Below are positions 7,775-15,689 of a stretch of DNA of 32,531 nt, in pieces. Every line of letters starts with the position of its first letter. Position 1 is the stretch's first letter. Where the stretch lies: contig CAKPVT010000022.1 of assembly GCA_934196125.1 (NCBI GenBank), positions 1 through 32,531 of the forward strand. The letters run 5' to 3'. This DNA comes from an uncultured Streptococcus sp. (GTDB taxonomy: Bacteria; Bacillota; Bacilli; Lactobacillales; Streptococcaceae). Under the pieces are notes generated by a model. The model was not told the DNA's origin and did no database searches. It was given only the letters and a program-made list of their open reading frames with translations. The position numbers and the translations under genes are program-made.

Positions 7775-10700
7775 ACCATTTCTAACGTCAGAAGACATTT
7801 CTTCTCTACAAATCCAAGAAGCGCAGTCATCCCAAAAACAAAAACGCACGCCAGAACAAATCGAAGCTATTTATAGTTATGGCAATAATATTTTGGTGTC
7901 TGCATCGGCTGGTTCTGGGAAAACCTTTGTCATGGTTGAACGCATTATTGATAAAATTTTGCGTGGTGTGACGATTGATCAGCTATTCATTTCAACCTTC
8001 ACGGTCAAGGCTGCTGGGGAATTAAAAGAGCGTATTGAGAAGAAAATTAGCCAAGCTCTGCAAGAAACGACTGACAATGATTTGAAAAATTATCTCAATG
8101 AGCAGTTGCTGGGCTTACAGACAGCTGATATTGGAACCATGGATGCTTTTACGCAGAAATTGGTCAATCAATACGGCTACACGCTGGGAATTTCACCAAC
8201 TTTTCGTATTATGACGGATAAGAGTGAGCAAGATATTTTGAAAAATGAAGTCTTTTTTGACCTTTTTTCTGATTACATGACAGGAAATGACGCTGAGCTT
8301 TTTCGTCAATTAGTGCGGAATTTTTCTGGTAATCGTAAGGATAGCACCGCTTTTAGAGGCATTGTTTATAAAATTTATGACTTTAGTCAAGCAACTGATA
8401 ATCCACAGAAGTGGTTGGCAGAAGTATTTTTAAAAGGTGCTAAAACTTATACCGATTTTTCAGCAATTCCTGACCAAGAAGTCACGGATTTTCTGACTTG
8501 CTTGCATGATACGGCTGATCAGCTGCAAGATGTGACTGATTTGGAAGACTACAAGCAAAAAACAGCCAAAGGAACCCCCACAGCCAATTATAAAAAGCAT
8601 TTGAATATCATTGAGCACTTGCGTGAATGGGCACAGCATTTTGAAACTCTTTATGGTCGTGACAATCTTGGACGTTTGGCGACAGATGTGGCGAAATTGC
8701 TTCCAGCTGGTCCTGCTGTGACAGTTACAGGAACGAAATATCCCGTCTTTAAAACCTTACAGGGGCGTTTGACTGGTTTGAAACATTTGGAAACCATTTT
8801 TAAATACCAGCCAGAAAGCTTTCCGTTGCTAGAGCTATTGCAGGCATTTATGCAAGATTTTTCAGACCAATATTTGCAAGCGAAAATCCAAGAAAATGCT
8901 TTTGAATTTTCGGATATTGCCCATTTTGCCATTCAGATTTTGGAAGAAAACGCTGATATTCGTGAGCTTTATCAGAATAAGTATCACGAAGTCATGGTCG
9001 ATGAGTACCAAGATAATAACCACACGCAAGAACGCATGTTGGAGTTGTTGTCGAATGGTCATAATCAATTTATGGTGGGGGATATCAAGCAATCCATTTA
9101 CCGCTTCCGTCAAGCTGACCCACAGATTTTTAACCAAAAATTTAAAGATTTTCAAGAACACCCTGACCGTGGGAAATTAATTTTGTTAAAAGAGAATTTC
9201 CGTAGTCAGTCAGAAGTTTTAGATGCGACAAACAGTATTTTTACGCATTTAATGGACGAGGTTGTTGGTGAGATTTTGTACGATGACACACATCAATTGG
9301 TCGCTGGAAGCCCTGCTCAAAAGGAAAGTCACCCAGAAAATAAAACGCAGGTGCTTATCTACGACATTGTTGATAACAATAGTGACTTGCCAAGTGATGC
9401 CGAAGAAGGACAAAATACCCCTAACGAAGTCAAGTTAGTGGCTAAAGAAATCATTCGTTTGCACAATGAGGAACACGTTGCTTTCGAGGATATTACCTTG
9501 TTGGTCTCATCACGCACGCGTAATGATGGTATTTTACAAACCTTTGAACACTATGGTATTCCTTTGGTGACTGACGGTGGTGAGCAAAATTACCTTAAAT
9601 CAGTTGAAGTCATGGTTATGCTTGACACGCTTCGCGCCCTTGATAATCCGCTCAATGACTATGCCTTAGTGGCACTCATGCGTTCACCGATGTTTTCATT
9701 CAATGAAGATGAGCTGGCACGCCTTGCGCTACAAACAACAGAAAACGACCATAGAGCTAATTTGTATCAAAAATTAGAGCATGCTTTAGCTGGCAAAGGA
9801 AGTCATAATGAATTGATGACAATCACTTTACATGATAAATTGGCTGATTTTATGGCTTGTTTTGTTGCTTGGCGTGAATTTGCCAAATGGCATGCGCTTT
9901 ATGACTTGATTTGGAAAATTTACAACGACAGATTTTACTATGATTACGTGGGCAATTTACCACGTGCTGAGCAACGTCAAGCAAATTTATATGCTTTAGC
10001 TCTTCGTGCCAATAATTTTGAACGAACTGGTTTTAAAGGACTCTCACGATTTATTCGCATGATTGATAAGGTGTTAGAAAGTGAGAATGACCTTGCGGAC
10101 GTTGAGGTGGCTCTGCCTAAAAATGCGGTAAACTTGATGACTATTCATAAAAGTAAAGGTCTCGAGTTCAAGTATGTTTTCATTTTGAATATTGACAAGA
10201 AATTTAGTATTCAGGATTTGATGTCACCCTTGATTTTATCACGTCAAAATGGTGCAGGTATCAAGTATCTAGCTGATATGAAAGAAGAGTTGGAAACGGA
10301 TGTTTTCCCAACAGTCAAGGTTAGCATGGATACCTTGCCTTACCAGCTCAATAAGCGTGAATTGCGCTTAGCTACGCTTTCAGAACAAATGCGATTGTTT
10401 TACGTTGCCATGACCCGCGCAGAAAAGAAATTGTATTTGGTCGGAAAAGCAAGCTCCGAAAAGTTAGTGGATAAATATAGCGGTAAATCAGAAAACAATC
10501 ATTTGCCAGTGGCAGAACGTGAGAATTTCATGACTTTTCAAGATTGGGTATTAGCCATTCATGAAGCTTATAGCAAGGAGGACTTGCCTTTTGCCGTTGA
10601 TTTTGTCACGGACGAAGATTTGACGGATGATAAGATTGGTAAAATTGAAGCCACTTCTGTGATAACGCCAGATGATTTGACAGATAACCGCCAGTCTGAA

Positions 10701-11399
10701 AATATCACGGAAGCCTTGGATAGATTGGAAGCTGTTGAAAAGTTAAATGCGAAGTACCATGCAGCCATCAATTTGCCAAGTCTGAGAACGCCAAGTCAGG
10801 TCAAAAAACTCTATGAGCCAGTCATGGATACTGACGGTGTTGACGTGATGACAAAACCCTATCAAGCACAACCAACATTTGAATTGCCAGATTTTTCGAA
10901 GAAAGCCAAAATTAAAGCGACAGCCATTGGTTCGGCAATGCATGAACTCATGCAACGTATTCCTCTATCAAAACAGGTGACGATAGACGATATTACTGCG
11001 GCTTTAGCCCAAGTTTCGGCAGAAGATGAGGTGAAAGCACGTATTCGTTTGGAAAATGTCCTAGCTTTTTTTGACAATTCAGAGCTCGGTCAGTTGATTC
11101 AGCAACATACGGACAAAATTTATCGTGAAGCACCTTTTGCCATGTTAAAAGAGGACCCTGACAGTAAGGAAAAATTCGTTGTCCGTGGGATTGTCGATGG
11201 TTACCTTGTCTTAGATGACCGCATCGTACTCTTTGATTACAAAACTGATAAATACAAAAATAGCGTGGAAATCAAGGAACGCTATCAAGGACAAATGGCT
11301 TTATATGCAGAAGCTCTCAGCAAGTCTTATGATAGAAGAAACGTTGATAAATACCTCGTTTTGCTTGGTGGCGAACAGCTAGAAGTTGTTAAACTATAA
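7764..11399 (+). CDS. rexA: ATP-dependent helicase/nuclease subunit A (AddA family)
   Basis: The 1211-aa UvrD-like SF1 helicase with a C-terminal nuclease; the motor subunit of RexAB. Motifs seen in order: Walker A SASAGSGKT (46-54), motif Ia/II STFTVKAAGEL, DEYQD (413-417), KQSIYRFRQADP, NFRS, HKSKGLEFKYVF, VAMTRAEKKLYLV, then the nuclease pair GIVDGY (Asp1145) and FDYKTDK (Asp1158-Lys1160). The length is normal for RexA. The start ATG lies inside the rexB end, with SD GAGGAGG at 7751-7757 located in rexB, so the two subunits are probably made in equal amounts by coupling. A hairpin at 11419-11454 follows. Confidence 0.96.
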   Translation: MIFKPFLTSEDISSLQIQEAQSSQKQKRTPEQIEAIYSYGNNILVSASAGSGKTFVMVERIIDKILRGVTIDQLFISTFTVKAAGELKERIEKKISQALQETTDNDLKNYLNEQLLGLQTADIGTMDAFTQKLVNQYGYTLGISPTFRIMTDKSEQDILKNEVFFDLFSDYMTGNDAELFRQLVRNFSGNRKDSTAFRGIVYKIYDFSQATDNPQKWLAEVFLKGAKTYTDFSAIPDQEVTDFLTCLHDTADQLQDVTDLEDYKQKTAKGTPTANYKKHLNIIEHLREWAQHFETLYGRDNLGRLATDVAKLLPAGPAVTVTGTKYPVFKTLQGRLTGLKHLETIFKYQPESFPLLELLQAFMQDFSDQYLQAKIQENAFEFSDIAHFAIQILEENADIRELYQNKYHEVMVDEYQDNNHTQERMLELLSNGHNQFMVGDIKQSIYRFRQADPQIFNQKFKDFQEHPDRGKLILLKENFRSQSEVLDATNSIFTHLMDEVVGEILYDDTHQLVAGSPAQKESHPENKTQVLIYDIVDNNSDLPSDAEEGQNTPNEVKLVAKEIIRLHNEEHVAFEDITLLVSSRTRNDGILQTFEHYGIPLVTDGGEQNYLKSVEVMVMLDTLRALDNPLNDYALVALMRSPMFSFNEDELARLALQTTENDHRANLYQKLEHALAGKGSHNELMTITLHDKLADFMACFVAWREFAKWHALYDLIWKIYNDRFYYDYVGNLPRAEQRQANLYALALRANNFERTGFKGLSRFIRMIDKVLESENDLADVEVALPKNAVNLMTIHKSKGLEFKYVFILNIDKKFSIQDLMSPLILSRQNGAGIKYLADMKEELETDVFPTVKVSMDTLPYQLNKRELRLATLSEQMRLFYVAMTRAEKKLYLVGKASSEKLVDKYSGKSENNHLPVAERENFMTFQDWVLAIHEAYSKEDLPFAVDFVTDEDLTDDKIGKIEATSVITPDDLTDNRQSENITEALDRLEAVEKLNAKYHAAINLPSLRTPSQVKKLYEPVMDTDGVDVMTKPYQAQPTFELPDFSKKAKIKATAIGSAMHELMQRIPLSKQVTIDDITAALAQVSAEDEVKARIRLENVLAFFDNSELGQLIQQHTDKIYREAPFAMLKEDPDSKEKFVVRGIVDGYLVLDDRIVLFDYKTDKYKNSVEIKERYQGQMALYAEALSKSYDRRNVDKYLVLLGGEQLEVVKL

Positions 11400-11418
11400 A
11401 ACATCATATTGTTTAAAA

Positions 11419-11454
11419 ATACCCCTCTGAGACAAGGACATCTCAGAGGGGTAT
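11419..11454 (-). terminator. terminator of the MetE-like gene; possible bidirectional use
   Basis: Perfect 14-bp stem, ATACCCCTCTGAGA (11419-11432) with TCTCAGAGGGGTAT (11441-11454), and an 8-nt loop. On the minus strand it is followed by five Ts (AAAAA at 11415-11419). On the plus strand, after rexA, the T tract is poor (TATTAGTT), so it mainly serves the reverse-strand gene. Confidence 0.85.
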
Positions 11455-11491
11455 TAGTTGTAAATGAAATTATTTTTGAATTCAGAGAATA

Positions 11492-12637
11492 TTATTTCCA
11501 GAATTTAGCAGCAATTTCTTGCCCTTGTTTGATTTTAGCCCATTGTTGTGGAATAGCGAGTTCATTTCCAGAGTCACATGAGGCAAAACCACATTGGTGA
11601 GAAAGGAAAAGACGTTCTTTAGGGATGATGTTGCTTGCTTCTTCTAAAAGTTTTAGAGCGCGTTCTTCATCATCAAGGTCAGTTGTTTTACTTGAAAGCA
11701 GCCCAAGAACTACTTTAGTATCTCTATCTTTCAAACTTTCAAGAGCTTTAAGGTCACCAGAGACTTCGCTGTCCCATTCAAGGAAGAAGCGGTCGTAGTG
11801 TTGGTCTTTCAAGAATTTTGTGGCGATAGCTTCATAAGTGCCACCAGCAGCAGAACGACTTTCGTAATTTCCACGACAGTTATGTGTCCAAACTTTTAGC
11901 CCAAGTTCATGTCCATAGTCAGCAACTTCGTTGTTAATAGCGATGAATTCATTTGCCAAGTCTGCTAAACCACCATTTCCTTCCGCAAAAAAACTAGCAG
12001 GATTAGATTCGTCAAAAAGTTCCCAGAGACAATCGTCAAATTGGATGATTTCTCCACCAGCTTCTTTGTATTCTGTAAAAAATTCCTTGTAAGCGTTGAT
12101 AAGACCAGCTTTTAGTTCTTCATTTGTCTTGTAAACTTGATTTTCCCCAGCCAATCCGTCAAAAATCGCCAATTCAGTGTAAGCATGCGCAGGTCCCCAA
12201 ATGGTTAATTGGGTAGCTGTATTGCCAGCTTCTTGTTTAACGAGTTTAAAAATATCAAGAAAATGATGATTGTTACCAGAAAGTGGTTCAGTGATACGAA
12301 TGCCAATGTCTTTGCGTGTTTCAAATTGACCACCGTCATGGTCTTGGAAAGTGTAACCATGGTCAGCAATATAGCGTTCGATACCTTTTAGTCCCCAGAC
12401 AAAATCAAGGTGCCACATTGATTTTGAATATTCACCGTCAGTGATAATATCAATACCGTTTGCCTTTTCTTCAGCAATTACTTTTTTGATGTCAGCCGTT
12501 TCGGTTTCTTGATAGCCGTCAAAAGCATCATAGAAAGGGTAAACAATATCATCACGATGTTCAATCGCTGTTTTATATTCACGTAAGTCTGCTGGTCGCA
12601 AAAGCGAACCAACGAGTTGAAATTTTGAATTAGCCAC
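11492..12637 (-). CDS. MetE-like (YxjG/YxjH) cobalamin-independent methionine synthase family protein
   Basis: A 381-aa protein matching the C-terminal catalytic half of MetE, which transfers a methyl group to homocysteine using a zinc site. All four zinc ligands are visible: His252 and Cys254 in THNCRGN, Glu287 in FLEWDSE, and Cys349 in HQCGFAS. The N-terminal folate-binding half of full MetE (about 750 aa in total) is absent, as in the short YxjG/YxjH family. The methyl donor is not certain and could differ from methyltetrahydrofolate polyglutamate. The start is GTG at 12637-12635 with AAAGG 8 nt upstream. It is transcribed opposite to its neighbours from its own promoter under a MET-box, which supports a methionine role. 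All key residues are intact. Confidence 0.88.
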   Translation of the reverse strand: MANSKFQLVGSLLRPADLREYKTAIEHRDDIVYPFYDAFDGYQETETADIKKVIAEEKANGIDIITDGEYSKSMWHLDFVWGLKGIERYIADHGYTFQDHDGGQFETRKDIGIRITEPLSGNNHHFLDIFKLVKQEAGNTATQLTIWGPAHAYTELAIFDGLAGENQVYKTNEELKAGLINAYKEFFTEYKEAGGEIIQFDDCLWELFDESNPASFFAEGNGGLADLANEFIAINNEVADYGHELGLKVWTHNCRGNYESRSAAGGTYEAIATKFLKDQHYDRFFLEWDSEVSGDLKALESLKDRDTKVVLGLLSSKTTDLDDEERALKLLEEASNIIPKERLFLSHQCGFASCDSGNELAIPQQWAKIKQGQEIAAKFWK

Positions 12638-12666
12638 TTCAAATACCTTTTTATCTTTCTGTGTTC

Positions 12667-12695
12667 ATTGTATAAAAGCTTTGCCATTTTGAAAA
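12667..12695 (-). promoter_or_regulatory. promoter of the MetE-like gene
   Basis: On the minus strand, -35-like TTTTCA (12695-12690) and -10 TACAAT (12672-12667) are spaced 17 bp, giving a start near 12660. The weak -35 fits a promoter that needs an activator. The MET-box is centred about 67 bp upstream. Confidence 0.5.
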
Positions 12696-12718
12696 ATAGT
12701 TATTTTTATGGGGTTATA

Positions 12719-12735
12719 TATAGTTACAAACTATA
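12719..12735. promoter_or_regulatory. MET-box (MtaR/MetR operator)
   Basis: TATAGTTACAAACTATA matches the streptococcal methionine operator consensus TATAGTTTSAAACTATA at 16 of 17 positions. The consensus is recalled from published comparative genomics of streptococcal methionine regulation. The site lies between the divergent MetE-like and PHP genes and is best placed to control the MetE-like promoter. Confidence 0.75.
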
Positions 12736-12750
12736 ACGAAAAAAATATGT

Positions 12751-12765
12751 ATTTGTCTGAAAATT
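12751..12765. promoter_or_regulatory. CodY-box-like sequence
   Basis: ATTTGTCTGAAAATT matches the CodY consensus AATTTTCWGAAAATT at 13 of 15 positions, within the mismatch range of accepted sites. It sits 16 bp beyond the MET-box and directly before the -10 of the PHP gene, where CodY binding would block that promoter. This is an AT-rich region, so chance similarity is possible. Confidence 0.4.
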
Positions 12766-12774
12766 TGGTAAAAT
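12766..12774 (+). promoter_or_regulatory. probable extended -10 of the PHP phosphatase gene
   Basis: TGGTAAAAT has five of six -10 bases plus the TGn extension, about 70 bp before the start codon. An alternative -35 TTGACA at 12783-12788 has only a weak -10 (TTAAAG) at 17 bp. Confidence 0.45.
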
Positions 12775-12844
12775 AAGAAAAATTGACAAAAATTTTTGGT
12801 GGGGATTAAAGAACATCTAACATAAATACAGCGAGGTAAAACCA

Positions 12845-13584
12845 ATGCGTGACAATCACTTACACACACATTTTTCTTATGATTCGGATGCTCGATTCGA
12901 GGATTACTTAGAGCATTATGACGGTGATATTGTGACAACAGAACACTACGATTTATCAAATCCTTATACGAAACAGGATGACATTCCTGATTATGACGCT
13001 TATTCTAAGGAAATAGCTGAGCTGAATGCCAAATATGGTAATCGCATCAAGCGTGGCATTGAAATTGGTTATTATGAGCCACGCGAGGCAGATATTACAG
13101 CTTTCTTGGCAAATAAAGATTATGATTTGAAACTATTGTCAGTTCACCACAATGGTATTAATGTTTATCTAGATGATGAAGTGGCTGACATGGATAAAAA
13201 TGCCATTATTCAAGAATATCTCGACAAATTGGAACATGCTATTGGTCGTGTAGAGGCAGACGTTTTAGCTCATTTTGATTATGGTTTTCGACTTTTTGAG
13301 GTTTCTGTGGCAGAATTACAAGCCTATGAAGAACAGCTCCGCCGCATTTTCCAAAAAATGATTGATTTTGATTTGGCATTTGAGTTCAATAGTAAATCAA
13401 TGTACCTCTATCATCACGAGGACCTTTATCGCTATACCTTAGGCTTGGTAAGAGAATTAGGCGGACATAAGTATTCCATTGGTTCAGACGAGACGGGCAC
13501 AAGTTGGAGCATTTCCGCTTAGCTTTTGACAAAATACAAGCATTGCTAGACGAATGTGATATCAAAGAATGGGAGATTTTGTAA
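12845..13584 (+). pseudogene. PHP-domain phosphatase (histidinol-phosphatase-like), frameshifted near the C-terminus
   Basis: The N-terminal metal-binding motif DNHLHTHFSYDSDA (from residue 3), then TTEHYD, GIEIGY and SVHHNG, identify the PHP family related to HisK histidinol phosphatase. The actual substrate is unknown. SD GAGG (12832-12835) precedes ATG 12845. The present ORF stops at 13522 (225 aa). A tandem copy of AGACG (13486-13490 and 13491-13495) shifts the frame exactly at the C-terminal metal motif GSD-H. Removing one copy restores ...GSDGHKLEHFRLAFDKIQALL...EWEIL and a stop at 13584, giving a 244-aa protein. The truncated form lacks the last His ligand and the final helix, so it is probably inactive. 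Thirteen bases separate it from the broken hydrolase gene downstream. Confidence 0.87.
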
Positions 13585-13597
13585 AGGGAAATTTAGG

Positions 13598-14221
13598 ATG
13601 AAAATCATATTTTTACATGGTTTAGGATAAGACGAAACATCTTGGGATGAAGTGATAAAGGTATTGCCGAATCACGACTGTTTGAGTGTCAAGTTATTTG
13701 AAAGGGATGTTTTCTCAACAGATTTCAAAGTGTTGAAAGATAAAGTTCTTAGTATTCTGGAAAGCATTGATGAAGATTTTATTCTTGTAGGGTTATCACT
13801 AGGTGGCATGCTAGCTCTTGATATGATTCAGTTTAATTTGGCAAATCTAAAAGGGATTGTGGTTTCGGATGGTCAATATAAAATGAAGGGGAATTTAGCT
13901 TTTTATATGCAATACCTACTTTTTGCTTGCACTCCAGCTCGAGTATTTAAAAAACAAGGTGTTGACAAACATGCCACGAAATCATTTTACGGAGGGCTTT
14001 CACAGTTCAATTTAACTAAAGTATTAACAGAGATTGAGTTACCAGTTCAACTTATTTGTGGTCAAAATGATAAGGCAAACTTACCAGCAGCAAAAGCCAT
14101 GCACAAACTAATGACTAATTCACAGTTGCATATTATCCCAGATAGTGAGCATGTGTTAAATACAGAGTGCCCAGATGATTTTGCCAATGTTATTAAAAAC
14201 TATCTAAATAGAATCATATAA
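13598..14221 (+). pseudogene. alpha/beta hydrolase with an early nonsense codon
   Basis: From ATG 13598 the reading is MKIIFLHGLG, then TAA (13628-13630), then DETSWDEV... to a stop at 14221, all in one frame (207 codons including the stop codon at 11). The family motif is HGLGQ or similar, so a CAA-to-TAA change is the simple explanation. The rest is intact: nucleophile elbow GLSLGGM, GQNDKAN (acid) and DSEHVLN (catalytic His). Re-initiation at GTG 13652 could give 189 aa but would lack the HG oxyanion-hole region and the first strand. Substrate unknown. It lies just after the broken PHP gene and was probably cotranscribed with it. Confidence 0.82.
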
Positions 14222-14242
14222 TCAATCTAGGGAAGTGTTTAA

Positions 14243-14285
14243 CAAAAAAAACGCTATGAGCAGTTCAACTCATAGCATTTTTTAT
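14243..14285. terminator. bidirectional terminator
   Basis: GCTATGAG (14253-14260) and CTCATAGC (14269-14276) form a perfect stem, with AAAAAAAA before it and ATTTTTTTAT after it. It ends the hydrolase transcript on the plus strand and the DUF3042 transcript on the minus strand. Confidence 0.88.
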
Positions 14286-14298
14286 ACTTTTTCAGCAA

Positions 14299-14475
14299 TT
14301 AGTGAGAAACACGTTTACGGGCTGCTTTTTTACGGTTTTCTTGAATGAAAGCAGCTTTTTCTTCTTCAGGATCAATAATGTTTTTCTTAATTGCAAAAAC
14401 AGCGCCAGCAACAGTAGCAGCAGTAGCTACAACTCCAGTAGCAAGTCCTTTAGCAAATGCAAATTTTTTAGCCAT
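14299..14475 (-). CDS. DUF3042 family small membrane protein
   Basis: A 58-aa protein starting MAKKFAFAKGLATG. One membrane segment (about residues 11-29, Ala/Val/Gly rich) is followed by a charged tail with DPEEEKAAFIQENRKKAARKR. This matches the short DUF3042 proteins of Firmicutes, whose function is unknown. AGGAGG lies 9 nt before ATG 14475. The upstream in-frame start at 14538 has no SD and would add 21 unrelated residues, so I reject it. It is monocistronic on the reverse strand and convergent with the hydrolase remnant. Confidence 0.85.
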   Translation of the reverse strand: MAKKFAFAKGLATGVVATAATVAGAVFAIKKNIIDPEEEKAAFIQENRKKAARKRVSH

Positions 14476-14570
14476 AATAATTTTCCTCCTTACTGATAAG
14501 AACAGCGGGCAAAATCGATAATACCCATTATTAAGCAACGGAACGCAAACTTCTTGTCCAGTCGCCTTTA

Positions 14571-14579
14571 TGTTATAAT
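14571..14579 (+). promoter_or_regulatory. extended -10 promoter of miaA
   Basis: TGTTATAAT gives a perfect TATAAT with TGn, about 85 bp before miaA. A possible -35 TTGTCC lies only 14 bp upstream, so the extended -10 carries the call. Confidence 0.65.
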
Positions 14580-14663
14580 AATGATAACGAAAAATGACTT
14601 AAAATTCAAGTGAAAACGTTATTTTTATTAAAAAATAGGGCTTAGGACGGATATAAAGACGAG

Positions 14664-15551
14664 ATGTCAGAAAAAATAAAATTAATTGTAGTAGTTGGTC
14701 CGACAGCTGTTGGAAAAACAGCTTTGGGAATTGAGTTGGCACAACAATTTAATGGTGAAATCATCAGCGGCGATAGCCAACAAGTTTACCGCCATTTGGA
14801 CATTGGAACGGCTAAGGCAACTCCTGAAGAGCAGGCGGCAGCACCGCATCATTTAATCGATGTGCGCGATGTTGATGCCAATTATTCTGCTTACGATTTT
14901 GTGGCGGAAGCCAGTCAAGCAATTATGGAGATTGCCAGTCGTGGCAAAGTACCTATTATCGTTGGTGGTACAGGCTTGTATTTGCAGAGCTTGCTTGAAG
15001 GGTATCACCTAGGCGGCGAGGTTGACCAAGAAAAAGTCTTGGCTTATCGCAAAACCTTGGAACAATTATCAGATGAGGTTTTATTTGAAAAAATAGCAGA
15101 GCTGGGAAAAAAGATTCCAGAGATAAACCGTCGTCGTGCCATTCGTGCCTTGGAACTAGCCAAATTTGGGCAAAATCTTGAAAACAAAGAAACGAATTAT
15201 GAGGCGCTTCTCATTGGGTTAAATGATGACCGTCAGGTGCTTTATGACCGTATCAATTACCGTGTTGACCTGATGCTTGAAAAGGGGATTTTGGATGAAG
15301 CTAAATGGCTTTATGATAATCACCGTAATGCTCAAGCAGCGCGAGCGATTGGTTATAAAGAGCTTTTTCCATATTTTACAGGCGACGCTTCCTTGGAAGA
15401 CTGTGTCGAAAAACTCAAGCAGAACACGCGCCGTTTCGCCAAGCGCCAATTGACGTGGTTCAGAAATCGCATGGCTGTCAATTTTTACACTGTTTCAGAA
15501 GTTGATTTTAAAGAAACTGTTATTCAAGACGTTAACGAATTTTTAAAATAA
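14664..15551 (+). CDS. miaA: tRNA dimethylallyltransferase
   Basis: The 295-aa enzyme transfers a dimethylallyl group to N6 of A37 in tRNAs that read UNN codons. P-loop GPTAVGKT (12-19), SGDSQQVYRHLDIGTAK, and PHHLIDVRD and GGTGLYLQSLLEG of the catalytic domain are all visible. The C-terminal QAARAIGYKE and KRQLTWFRN match the DMAPP/tRNA-binding end. The length is normal. The ribosome site is weak (GACGAG). It heads the conserved streptococcal run miaA-hflX-unknown-rnz-SDR-recJ, but hflX has its own promoter. Confidence 0.96.
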   Translation: MSEKIKLIVVVGPTAVGKTALGIELAQQFNGEIISGDSQQVYRHLDIGTAKATPEEQAAAPHHLIDVRDVDANYSAYDFVAEASQAIMEIASRGKVPIIVGGTGLYLQSLLEGYHLGGEVDQEKVLAYRKTLEQLSDEVLFEKIAELGKKIPEINRRRAIRALELAKFGQNLENKETNYEALLIGLNDDRQVLYDRINYRVDLMLEKGILDEAKWLYDNHRNAQAARAIGYKELFPYFTGDASLEDCVEKLKQNTRRFAKRQLTWFRNRMAVNFYTVSEVDFKETVIQDVNEFLK

Positions 15552-15552
15552 T

Positions 15553-15580
15553 GGAACTCTATGCAAAGAGTTTCATTTGT
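15553..15580 (+). terminator. weak terminator after miaA
   Basis: GGAACTCT (15553-15560) pairs with AGAGTTTC (15567-15574) around a 6-nt loop, but only ATTTGT follows. It probably gives partial termination before the hflX promoter. Confidence 0.4.
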
Positions 15581-15646
15581 CATAGAAATTATAATGAAAT
15601 GTCAGAAGAGAGTAACAGGGGTTTTGCCACCTTTTGGAACTTTTTA

Positions 15647-15655
15647 TGTTATAAT
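15647..15655 (+). promoter_or_regulatory. extended -10 promoter of hflX
   Basis: TGTTATAAT, preceded by a T-rich stretch, lies 35 bp before the hflX start. The surrounding TTTATGTTATAAT closely resembles the miaA promoter. Confidence 0.65.
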
Positions 15656-15689
15656 GATAGTTATGGATTAAAGAGAAAGGGGTGAGCAG

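Noticed and set aside
14476..14538. 21-residue N-terminal extension of the DUF3042-type protein
   Set aside because: No SD at the upstream start. AGGAGG stands directly before the codon at 14475, and the extension does not resemble the family.
14584..14622. Inverted repeat ATAACG...CGTTAT in the miaA leader as attenuator
   Set aside because: Only 6 bp with a long loop, so not stable enough to call.
14611..14624. CcpA cre-like TGAAAACGTTATTT upstream of miaA
   Set aside because: The left half fits but the right end lacks the CA, the site is in an AT-rich leader, and miaA is a housekeeping gene.
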